From NCBI RefSeq assembly GCF_007860185.1, contig NZ_SJPY01000007.1:1-64000 (forward strand): DNA of 64,000 nucleotides, in the 5' to 3' direction. Every line of letters starts with the position of its first letter. Position 1 is the first letter of the stretch. The translations under genes and the position numbers were made by a program. This DNA is from Novipirellula aureliae (GTDB lineage: Bacteria > Planctomycetota > Planctomycetia > Pirellulales > Pirellulaceae). Shown one piece after another: positions 52,397 through 62,600 of this stretch. Below the pieces are notes generated by a model. The model ran no database searches. It saw only the letters and a list, made by a program, of their open reading frames with translations, and was not told the origin of the DNA.

Positions 52397-55300
52397 ATGC
52401 GCCTAAAACAATTCTTATCGCAAATGCGACCATCAAATCGTGCAAGACAAATGAAGTCGCTGCCGAGTCGTTTCCGGTGCTTAAGATGTGAGCGGCTTGA
52501 AACGCGTTTGGTGCTGGCTTGTCCCGCCGAGCCGTTTACGATTCTTGGCACGAACGGGGACGATACGATCTTGGTCGAGGCGGTGGCGGACTCGAAGACC
52601 AATGTGAAGATCACGGTCAACGGAGTGGAGACCGCTTCCTGCCGACCGCTAAGCACGATCACCGTCGAAACGCTCGAAGGCAACGACACGATCACCGTTG
52701 CACCGGAGGTTTACTTGCCGACAGTGCTTGATGGTGGACCTGGCAGTGATACGATCAACGGCGGTTCCGGCGACGACATTTTCAAAGTTCGCGACGCTAC
52801 ACTGGACACGATCGATGGCGGGTTAGGTGTCAACAGTGCCTACACCGATTCACTCGACCTGGTCACCGGCATCGACTATCTGAACCCGATGCCCGTCACA
52901 GCGGACAATCAGACCAAGCATGTGAAGATACTTGTTCTAAATTTCGAAGCGACTATTCCATCGGAAGGCAATAAGAAACTATGGGAGGTGTTTCCTTGGT
53001 GGAACGATCCTCGAGAACTTGCTCAGGAGTACGAAAAGCAAGTCGAACGAGCTTCCGGTGGAGCTATTGAGTTTGACATCGTCCAGTGGCGGGACTTGGA
53101 TGAGTTGCCAGCCTTCGAGGATGGTTTTCGATACGATCGAGATGACTATGTATCGCATTGGCGTACAAACAGTGGTTGGCACGAGGGACAAGTGGATTTC
53201 CCTCGCATTGCAACCGAACAGTCGCTCGTGTCGCTTATCGACAGTGGTGAAGTTGACGAAGTATGGATGATGGGGCTCCCTTACCTTGCTGAATCATGGA
53301 TGGCTGGTCCAGACGCATTCTTTATTAACGGCCCAATCTATTCGGAAATACCAACGAGTCGAGCCTTTGCGTGCATGGGCTTCAGTTACGAAAGGGGCGT
53401 CGACATGATGTGGCACAACACGGGCCATCGCACCGAGAATCACTTAAACCGAGTTTATGGTGGTTGGAACTTAGCGGACCCAACAAGTAACTGGGATCTC
53501 TTCAGCGCAAACTACCAGCAATCCAATGGCGTTGCTGGCGTCGGCAATACGCACTATCCCGCGAATGCAGAATCGGATTATGACACGTTTAATGAGCGTG
53601 TGGTGCAAAGTTGGGCAGACGATTTTCTCGACTATCCAAATTTGACTGGAGCCACGATGCCGGTCAATCGTTACACTTGGTCCAAGGGACCGATCCACGA
53701 ATACGAACTCAGCTATCAAAACTGGTACTTCGCTCACATCCCGCGTGCCGACGGCACTAACCCCGATGGCAAGGTGAACAATTGGTGGAAGTATATCTAC
53801 GACTTCAACAACTACACACGGGATGGTCAGCCCAAACCACTTTCAGCTTCGGCTACTGCCAATGACGTATACAACGTCGGTGACACAGCTTACACGTTTT
53901 CGGTAACGTACTCCGGTGCAATTCCTGTCAATATCGAGACATTGGATGGAAGCGATATTCGCGTGAATGGCCCTGGTGGTTTCAGCCAACTCGCGCAGCT
54001 TGTCGCACTTAGCGACAGTTTTAATGATACGCACGTCGTCGCCACCTATCGCATTAATGCTCCTAGCGGTACTTGGAGTATCGATGATCGTGGTCAGTAC
54101 ACGATCCAACTACAAGATGGTCAAGTGCTTAACACGATGGATGAAGCACTGCCGCAGAGCATCGTGGGGAGCTTTGCTGTTCGTGCCGCCAGCCCGGTTG
54201 AGCTTGTCAAAGATCCCGACACGTCACTGCTGCTTCACTTCGATGGCAACTTGAACGGTGCCGATGGCGAAACGCCGACCGAAACAGAAGGAAATGCGTT
54301 CGGAACTGGCGTGAACGGACAGGGACGCGTCAATGCCGCAGGCGGACTCGTTCGCTTTGAAGAAGCCGGCAATATCGATCCGCTCCGCGGAACGATTGAG
54401 ATGTGGATCAAGCCCGATTGGAACGGCAGTACCAACCAAGGCACCCACAAACTATTCGATTCAGGGGAATTCTTCAACAATCAAATTCGTTTCGCAGTGG
54501 ATGGTGCGAATAACCTGATCTTCTATTACGCGGGTGATAATACTCAAACGCCCGCAATCGAAAACAACATCGTCTACGGAACCCATCACTCAGTCACCGA
54601 TTGGGTTGCTGGTCAGTGGCATCATGTCGCCGCGACATGGGACAGCGACACCAGTGAGTTCCAGTTGTACCTGGATGGCAAGCCAGTCGGATGGAGCTAC
54701 AGTCCGGTAAATACCGTCCGCATCAACAACCTAACCGGCGATACGATCTCGCTAATGGGAAGCGTCTACGGTGGAAACAACGCTCACGCAACCTTCGATG
54801 AATACCGCATCTCGACCCGTGCTAGATCCGCCAGCGAAATTCAAGCCAGCTATCAAGCAGGTCTTGACACTCGGACGCTCACCCTTGGGACTCCGGACGT
54901 TGATCTGCCAATTGGTGGCAAACAGCAATTGCTAGTCACATCGCCGGATATCAACGGCGTCGAAAGAGAGATGACCAACTTGGTTCACTGGACGAGCAGC
55001 AATCCAAACGTCGTCAGCGTTTCAGCCAGCGGCGAAGTTCTCGCCATGAGTACAGGTTCGTCCACTGTAGCGGCTAAGCTTGATAGTGTGTCGGTTTCAG
55101 CAACCGTCAACGTTGCTGCAAGCAGTGATCCGGTTGGCACGTTCACAGTAGCTGATGTGGCTGCGTTCGGAGGAACACAATACGAAATCAGTGTGACCTA
55201 TAGCGATGAGACGGATGTGGATGTCTCCAGTATTGGCTATGGCGACATGTGGGCAACCAACGATAAAGGCTTCAGCAGATTCCTGGACTTCGTCGGGGTC

Positions 55301-56359
55301 GACAACAGCACCAATGGACTCGCTCGCACAGCTACCTACGTCTTTACCCCAGTCGGCGGTTACTGGGATTCTTCCGATAATGGAACCTACACCGTCACCC
55401 TGATGCCTGGGCAAATTTTCGATACCGGTCGCAATTCGAACCGACTTGCAGTATCCAAAACGTTCCAGGTCAAATTGCCATCCGCAAACGATCCGCCAAC
55501 GGTCTCAAAGATCCAGCCGGTGGCCAGCGGCAATGGCCGAGGCTCAATGATGCAGGTAAATTTCACTAGCGTGGATGAGTCCGACTCGCACTGGTGTGTT
55601 ATCGATTGGGGTGATGGTGACGAAGCAGAGACGATTCGGCTTGTCGATACCGAACCGTTTTTCATTGAGCATGTTTATGGAGCTGGTGGTGAGTACACGG
55701 TTGTTCTGAAAATGCGTAATGATCAGGGCAGCGAAAGCGATCCACGTTCGATCGCAGTGCGGGTTGCCAATAGCGAATTGCAGAATCCGCTGATGCCGTG
55801 GGATGTTAACCGTGACGGTTCCATTCTGGCCTCCGATGCTCTGGCGATCATCAATCAACTGACCGAGTTTCCGAATGGCCAATCGAGTATGCCGGTGACC
55901 GCAGAGGATCGTGGCCCTGATTTCCTAGACGCCAACGGCGATGGTGTAGTCTCGGCGGCTGACGCACTCTACGTAATCAATAAATTGAGCGAGCGCCAAA
56001 AAGCGGACGCCGAGGTGGCTGAGGGTGAGACGCTCATCGATAGCTTGCTGAGCGATTGGATCCCATTTCCCACCATTGAAATTGAATCGCGAATAGGCCG
56101 CACCGAAACGGACCCAATTCTAGCGAACCAGAAGCCTACGCTGCTTGCAAAGCAAAAAACCTATCACGCTGGAGACTTGGCGAGTGTGCCGATCAGTAGC
56201 ATCGACCACGATCAATCAGCCCGGGAGATTGCGGAAGCACTGGTTAGAGATCGACTACTTAATTCTGTCGTAGACGGAACGCTTGCGGACGAGGCACTGT
56301 CGGCTCGACATGGATTGAAAAGGTCATCAATCGGTCGCCTAGATGCGCTAGCGAAATAG
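52397..56359 (+). CDS. large secreted surface protein with LamG, Ig-like, PKD and dockerin modules
   Basis: ATG 52397 is preferred over 52349 because it starts the planctomycete N-terminal signature LRCERLETRLVLA (residues about 29-41). The product is about 1,320 residues. Nucleotides 52720-52790 encode a GGxGxD-type calcium-binding repeat. The region 52900-53830 is a large unrecognised domain with the His-rich HNTGHRTENH. A LamG-like domain is at 54220-54870, a Big_2-like Ig domain at 54890-55110, PKD at about 55490-55780 and a dockerin pair (DVNRDGSILASDALAIIN, DANGDGVVSAADALYVIN) at 55800-56000. It is exported and probably binds glycans or other surface proteins. Confidence 0.82.
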   Translation: MRLKQFLSQMRPSNRARQMKSLPSRFRCLRCERLETRLVLACPAEPFTILGTNGDDTILVEAVADSKTNVKITVNGVETASCRPLSTITVETLEGNDTITVAPEVYLPTVLDGGPGSDTINGGSGDDIFKVRDATLDTIDGGLGVNSAYTDSLDLVTGIDYLNPMPVTADNQTKHVKILVLNFEATIPSEGNKKLWEVFPWWNDPRELAQEYEKQVERASGGAIEFDIVQWRDLDELPAFEDGFRYDRDDYVSHWRTNSGWHEGQVDFPRIATEQSLVSLIDSGEVDEVWMMGLPYLAESWMAGPDAFFINGPIYSEIPTSRAFACMGFSYERGVDMMWHNTGHRTENHLNRVYGGWNLADPTSNWDLFSANYQQSNGVAGVGNTHYPANAESDYDTFNERVVQSWADDFLDYPNLTGATMPVNRYTWSKGPIHEYELSYQNWYFAHIPRADGTNPDGKVNNWWKYIYDFNNYTRDGQPKPLSASATANDVYNVGDTAYTFSVTYSGAIPVNIETLDGSDIRVNGPGGFSQLAQLVALSDSFNDTHVVATYRINAPSGTWSIDDRGQYTIQLQDGQVLNTMDEALPQSIVGSFAVRAASPVELVKDPDTSLLLHFDGNLNGADGETPTETEGNAFGTGVNGQGRVNAAGGLVRFEEAGNIDPLRGTIEMWIKPDWNGSTNQGTHKLFDSGEFFNNQIRFAVDGANNLIFYYAGDNTQTPAIENNIVYGTHHSVTDWVAGQWHHVAATWDSDTSEFQLYLDGKPVGWSYSPVNTVRINNLTGDTISLMGSVYGGNNAHATFDEYRISTRARSASEIQASYQAGLDTRTLTLGTPDVDLPIGGKQQLLVTSPDINGVEREMTNLVHWTSSNPNVVSVSASGEVLAMSTGSSTVAAKLDSVSVSATVNVAASSDPVGTFTVADVAAFGGTQYEISVTYSDETDVDVSSIGYGDMWATNDKGFSRFLDFVGVDNSTNGLARTATYVFTPVGGYWDSSDNGTYTVTLMPGQIFDTGRNSNRLAVSKTFQVKLPSANDPPTVSKIQPVASGNGRGSMMQVNFTSVDESDSHWCVIDWGDGDEAETIRLVDTEPFFIEHVYGAGGEYTVVLKMRNDQGSESDPRSIAVRVANSELQNPLMPWDVNRDGSILASDALAIINQLTEFPNGQSSMPVTAEDRGPDFLDANGDGVVSAADALYVINKLSERQKADAEVAEGETLIDSLLSDWIPFPTIEIESRIGRTETDPILANQKPTLLAKQKTYHAGDLASVPISSIDHDQSAREIAEALVRDRLLNSVVDGTLADEALSARHGLKRSSIGRLDALAK

Positions 56360-56689
56360 GGCCAATCGCGACTCGAGGAAAAAACATCCTCCTTTGTCGA
56401 GTACCGAAAATCTATCGTGCCTTTCAGCATCGTATGAACCGCTTCGTTGGTCGCTGCGCAGAAAGCAGAAAGAAAGTGGCGCATTTCTTCATTCGTTCTT
56501 CTCACGCTGCGCTATTCGGACTCGATCACATGCGACAGTTTGCCACACATTGTTTGTCAATCTGAAATCGAACGATCCGAATGTTCCAAACGCTTGCGAT
56601 ACGACAATGCTTCGTCTAACCTATTTTAACATCTATGCGGATTCTAACATCAAGTTTAACAGTTTGTCATTTGAAGAAAGCTGACGGTT
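56360..56689. other. intergenic region between the two giant surface genes
   Basis: About 330 bp without a gene. An imperfect inverted repeat ACTCGA...TCGAGT shortly after the stop (about 56371-56402) may act as a terminator, but there is no T run. The promoter of the next gene would lie here. Confidence 0.35.
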
Positions 56690-59600
56690 ATGGGCAGGTT
56701 ATCGACGAGTTTGTACGGCAAGACGGCTACGAAGCGCAAACGTGAAAAACGACGTCTGAGTCTGTTCCAACAGCTTGAACCACGCATGTTGCTGGCGTCC
56801 GATTGGACCAATCCATCGCGGCCTTTGGATGTCAACAATGACGCCAAAGTGACGCCCATGGACGCGCTGCTGGTGATCAATGAATTGAATCAAACGGGTG
56901 ACCAATCACTCGAATTTCGTAGTAACCGCTTGGGCGCGTTCTATGACGTGAACGGCGACGGAAAGATGTCGGCATCCGATGCGTTGAGCGTCATCAATGC
57001 GATGACCAGCACGGCAAACGGCGAAGATGTCTATGCGATGCAGTTTGGTGAAGGGGAAACGGAGTCCGCTCCGGCTGGTTTCGTCAGTATCATGTTCGGC
57101 AAATTACCCGGCAACGATCGGCAAATCGTTTCACTCACCCCCAGTACCCACAATGCCGACTTCGGCCTGCACGAAATGGGCTTCTTTGCCGTCGATGATG
57201 AACAAGGCCACGTTGATGGGATGTTGCCAACCGATCCCGCCTACCCCGACGCCGTCTTTCGTTCTCTGGACCGGCGAGTCGTCTACTCGCACTTGAACAC
57301 TGCAAAGACGATGGAAACGCCAGTCTACCCAGGTGGCCAGATGGTGGGCGTGTATGTGCTGCAAGGAATGAATCCCAACGGCGATGCGTCATCGCACCTG
57401 CGAGTCCGCAGCACCGGTGACTCAAGCATGCGGATTGGTTGGGAAGAATTCGGTTCGTCGTCATGGCCCGCCGTGACGGTCGGCGATCGAGGCTACGACG
57501 ATGCGATGATCGACATCACCATTGGCGATCCCATCGACGCCAACGCTGCACCGGTCATCACCAACATCCCCAATCAATCGATTGCCGAGTTAACCAAGCT
57601 CAGCATTCAAACCATCGCCACCGACATCGACTTGCCCGATGACAAGTTGACCTATTCGCTGGACACCGCGCCCAGCGGAGCGACCATCAACTCCGAAACG
57701 GGCGTCTTCACTTGGACGCCGACCGAAGCACAAGGTCCTGGCAGCTTTGAAGTGGTTCTGCGTGCGACCGATCGCGAAGGAGAATTTGATACCGAGCGGT
57801 TCACGGTCGTCGTCAATGAGACCAACCAGCCACCCGACTTGGCCGCGATTGCTACGCAAAGCGTCAATGAATTATCGGAGCTAATCGTTCAAGCGATTGC
57901 GACGGACCCCGACATCCCGGTCAACACGCTGACGTACGCCATCGCCAACGGCCCCAGCGGAGCGACGATCGACGCCGCGACAGGCCGATTCCGCTGGACG
58001 CCGACCGAAGCCGACGGTCCTGGCACGACCAACGTCACGCTACGAGTCAGCGATGGTAAAGGCGGGGCCGACAGCGAAACGTTCACGATCACCGTCGCCG
58101 AAGTCAACCGCCCGCCGGTCCTAGCTGCTATCCCAGCTCAAACTATCAACGAGCAAACCGAACTGGTTGTCCAAGCCACCGCAACCGATCTTGACGTCCC
58201 AGCCAACACGCTGACCTATTCGCTCGACGTCGCCCCTACCGGTGCGAAGATCGATGCCACCACTGGACGTTTTACTTGGACACCGACCGAAGCGGACGGC
58301 CCTGGCACAGCGAACGTCACTGTAAAAGTGTCCGACGGTAGCGGCGGATCCGACACCGAGTCGTTCGTCATCACGGTGGCCGAAGTCAATACAGCACCTG
58401 TGTTAGCGAAGCCAGACGATATCGTCAGCGGACGCGGTACTGAAATCAGTTTCCAGGCAACGGCGACCGATGTGGACCTCCCCGCGAACACGTTAACCTA
58501 CACGCTCGGTACTGACGCCCCGACTGGAGCAACGATCGATCCGGCGACCGGCCAATTCCGCTGGACCCCAGAAGCTTTGTTCGTTACTTCCACCGTACCG
58601 ATCACTCTGACGGTGACCGATAGCGGCACGCCGGCATTATCGGACTCCAAGACATTCAACGTCAGCATCACGGGGTGTGACTCTGGACTGGATGCTTCAT
58701 TAAACGACTGGACGGTTTTTGAAAGTGGCGGCAGCGAAACAGGCAAAGGGAACGTCGTTCCCGGAGCCTGTGCCGCAATCATTAGCGAAGGTGATTCGTT
58801 TGTCGTCGGCTTAGAACGATCGGTCGTCGTCCCCGAAACACCCTCCGCAATCCAACTGCAATATGAAGCGTTAAGCTTCGACACCGACAGCAGCGGATTC
58901 GTCCGCGACGCTTTTGAGATCGCCTATGTTGACCAGGACGGCAACCCGCTGGTCCAAAACTACATTGCTGGCCGAGACGCACTGTTCAACGTCACCGAAG
59001 GCGTTGCCCCCGCGCATCGCGCCGGCATCGTCGTCGACGGCAACACGATCACCATCGGCTTGAACGGCTTGCCCGTTGGAACTCAAGGCAAGTTGATTGT
59101 CAGACTCGTCAACAACGACGACGACACCAAAACAACCGTCAAGCTAACCAGCTTCAGTATGGTCAGCAGCACGCTGGCAGCGGGTGCTCCCCACGGCGTG
59201 GTCAGCAATGCCCAAATGCTTCGATCGACGGCCAACACCGGCAACTTCGTCAACACGATCCAGGATCTCACGCCAACGGGACCTGTTTCAGTGAAAGCAG
59301 GCGAGATCTTTGTCCCAAGCGATGGCGGAGAAGCTCAGCCGTTTACTGCGTCCGTGGAATGGATAAAGAGTACGTTCACCACTCGACCGGAATCAGCGCA
59401 GGTCATGATGACACCTGCTGTGATCGATCTAAATGGAGACAATGCTCCCGAGATAGTTTTCAGTACTTATCCTGCAGGAGGAGTAACTTGGATGCAAAAC
59501 GGGGTATTGCGTGCCATCAGCGGCACTGAAGGAACGGAGTTATGGTCCGTCACCGATCCAGAACTTGCAGTCGTCGGTGCTACATCCATTGCGGTCGGTG

Positions 59601-62600
59601 ACATCGACAACGATCAATCCATTGACATTATCGCTGTACACGAATCGCTTCGTCTAATGTGCTTTAATTCCGATGGCAGCCTGAAGTGGATGACGACTGA
59701 ACCTATCTTGTCGTTAACAGAGGCGAATCAACAATGGGGTGGTCCGTCAATCGCTGACTTAGATGGCGATGGCTTTGCGGAAGTCATCATGGGAGCTGCT
59801 GTAATTGCTCACGACGGAATGGTGCGATGGAATCACAATCTCGACGCCACAGGTACAGGGAATAATACATTTGGTTCTCTGTCACTAGTCGTTGATTTGA
59901 CTGGCGACGGCGTCCCAGAAGTATTGGCGGGCCGCACTGCGTATAAATCGAATGGTGATCTTCTTTGGAATTCATCCATTTCCGATTCCTTTAATGCGAT
60001 CGGAAACTTCAATGAAGACGCTTTTCCTGAAATTGTTGCTGTCTCTCTCGGGAACGTGTACTTGCTGGACCACTTAGGAGGAATCATTTGGGGACCGGTC
60101 GCAATTCCAGGTGGTGGCGAAGGAGGTGCTCCTACGGTTGCCGATTTCGATAATGACGGTGAACCGGAGATCGGGGTGGCTGGAGCGTCACGATACACTG
60201 TTTTTGAAACAGACGGACAAGTTCGATGGCAGCAGCCAATTGAAGATGATAGTTCACGTTCAACGGGTTCGTCCGTATTTGATTTCGATGGTGATGGAAT
60301 CGCGGAAGCCGTTTATGGCGACCAGACGCATCTTCGGATCTATCAAGGGACAGACGGTGAGGTCGTTTACTCACTTCCTAAGAGTTCTTGCACAACATTT
60401 GAGTATCCTGTTGTGGTTGATGTGGATGGCGATGGAAAGACCGAAATCGTTGCCGCTGCAAACACTTCCTGCGGATATAGTTCTGAGAATGGGATTTTTG
60501 TTTTGGGAAGCGAGAACTGGGTTCCAACCCGTCCGATCTGGAACCAACACTCTTATCACATCACGAACATCAACGACGATGGCTCCATCCCCACAAATGA
60601 AGCGAACAGTTGGGAGATCTACAACAACTATCGCCGTAATGAGCAGCCTACGGGAACGCTGTTCGGCAAGCCTCTGATCACCGCCTCAGCAGCCAACTCT
60701 CGTTTCACTTCGGGCGAAACCGTTTTGATTTCTGGCAATGCTGTTGCCCAAGGTAAGCGTGCTGATGGAACGGCCAATACGATCGATTGGGTCTCGGTCG
60801 ATGGCCATCCAGTGGACCAATTTGACGCTGGCGGTGCATTCCTATCTTTGGTGGCGATCCAGTCGGGAAGAAACGATTTTGAGATCATCGCTACCGATGC
60901 CGTTGGCCAAACCACGCCAGTCACACTGACCCTATGGGGCGTTGAACCACCTGCGAACGGGATCGACTTTGACACCTTCACCGACACTACCGAAGCGTTC
61001 TCGGGTGTCTACGGACGAACGTCGTTTGCCGATGACGATCGGTTACTGTTCGTCGACTTAGCCACTCGCAACGACGGCGTCTTTGAAGCACAAACGCCGT
61101 TGTTGGTGGGTGTCAAGAACATCAGCGACCCGACGATATCGGTCGTCGGTTACGATGGATTCTTGCCCGATGGTACACCATACTTTGACTATACCGACCG
61201 AGTTCCTGATGGCCGCTTGAAACCGAACCAGTCAAGTGAGTCACCATCGATTTCGTTCCTCAACCCGACTCGAATCCAGTTCGATTATGACTTGATCTTC
61301 TTGAGTCAAACCAATCAGCCACCGGCGATCCAAACGCTGCCGAAGATTGAAGCCTATCCCGGCAAAGCCTATACCTACGACGTCAACGCCACCGACCCTG
61401 ACCAGGATATTTTAACGTACTCGCTACGCACTTCGCCCAGCGGCATGACAATCGACGGCACCACCGGCGTCATCACCTGGCAGCCGACCGAAGCGAACTT
61501 GGGCACGGTCCCTGTCTCGGTAGTAGTCAGCGACGGACGAGGCGGAATCGCCGTACAAGACTACGTCATCGCAGTCCAACCCGCCCCACCGAATCGCCCA
61601 CCGGTGATTACAAGTACGCCAGTGACAATGGCTTATTTGGGCGTTTCAAGCGAAACCCGGATGTTATATCCAACAGGGCACAGCTCAACGGGAGAAATTG
61701 GTGTTCCTGGAAGCGTCGATGTGAACTACGAACTACTTGAGGTGGAATCGCCGTCTTTGGTCGTAACAGCCAATCCAACCTGGGTGCCGAATGATTCTGA
61801 CTCGGCATGGATTTGGCAACAAGAAAACGGAGAACCAACGGGGGTTACGAGAACATTCCGAACGACTCTGGATCTTATAGGTTTTTCGTTTGAAACCATT
61901 GCAGTTCAAGGTAAATGGGCAGTCGACAATATCGGGGAAATTCTTCTCAATGGCCAGCCAACCAGCGTCACACTCCCAGTCTATACCACGGACAATTTTA
62001 CCGGCTTGCACGACTTTACAATTACGGATGGGTTCGTTCCTGGAATAAATACGATTGACTTCGTTGTCCAGGATTATGGATCGATTGCAGGATTTCGTGT
62101 CGCTGAAATAGACGTTACGGGCATTGTTCCAGATGGTTCCGTCACTACTCAGGGAAAGCCATATAGATATCAGGTCCAGGCTGTTGACGCCGACAATGAT
62201 TCCCTAATCTATTCTATTCCGGAACCACCAGAGGGGATGCGGATTGATTCAAAGTCAGGAATAGTCACTTGGCAACCTAGAGCTGACCAAGTCGGAAAGC
62301 ATCCGGTTACGGTCCAAGTCGACGATGGTCGTGGCGGGATCGCGGAGCAGGAATTTATCATCTGTGTCCTACCCGATCCTACGAATCATCCGCCAGCATT
62401 TATCAGTGAACCAAACGTTAGCGTGACGATCACGGATGAGAGCACGGTAACCGATCCCACTACCCATCTTGGTGTCGAGTTTCCCCGCGGGGACATTTCC
62501 TTCGCGGATCGAGTGGTCTCCTACGTCCCGGGTACGGATGTTGGCGATCCATACAACGATCCTTTGCGGTCAATTGGAACCCCCGCTGACAGTTGGACAT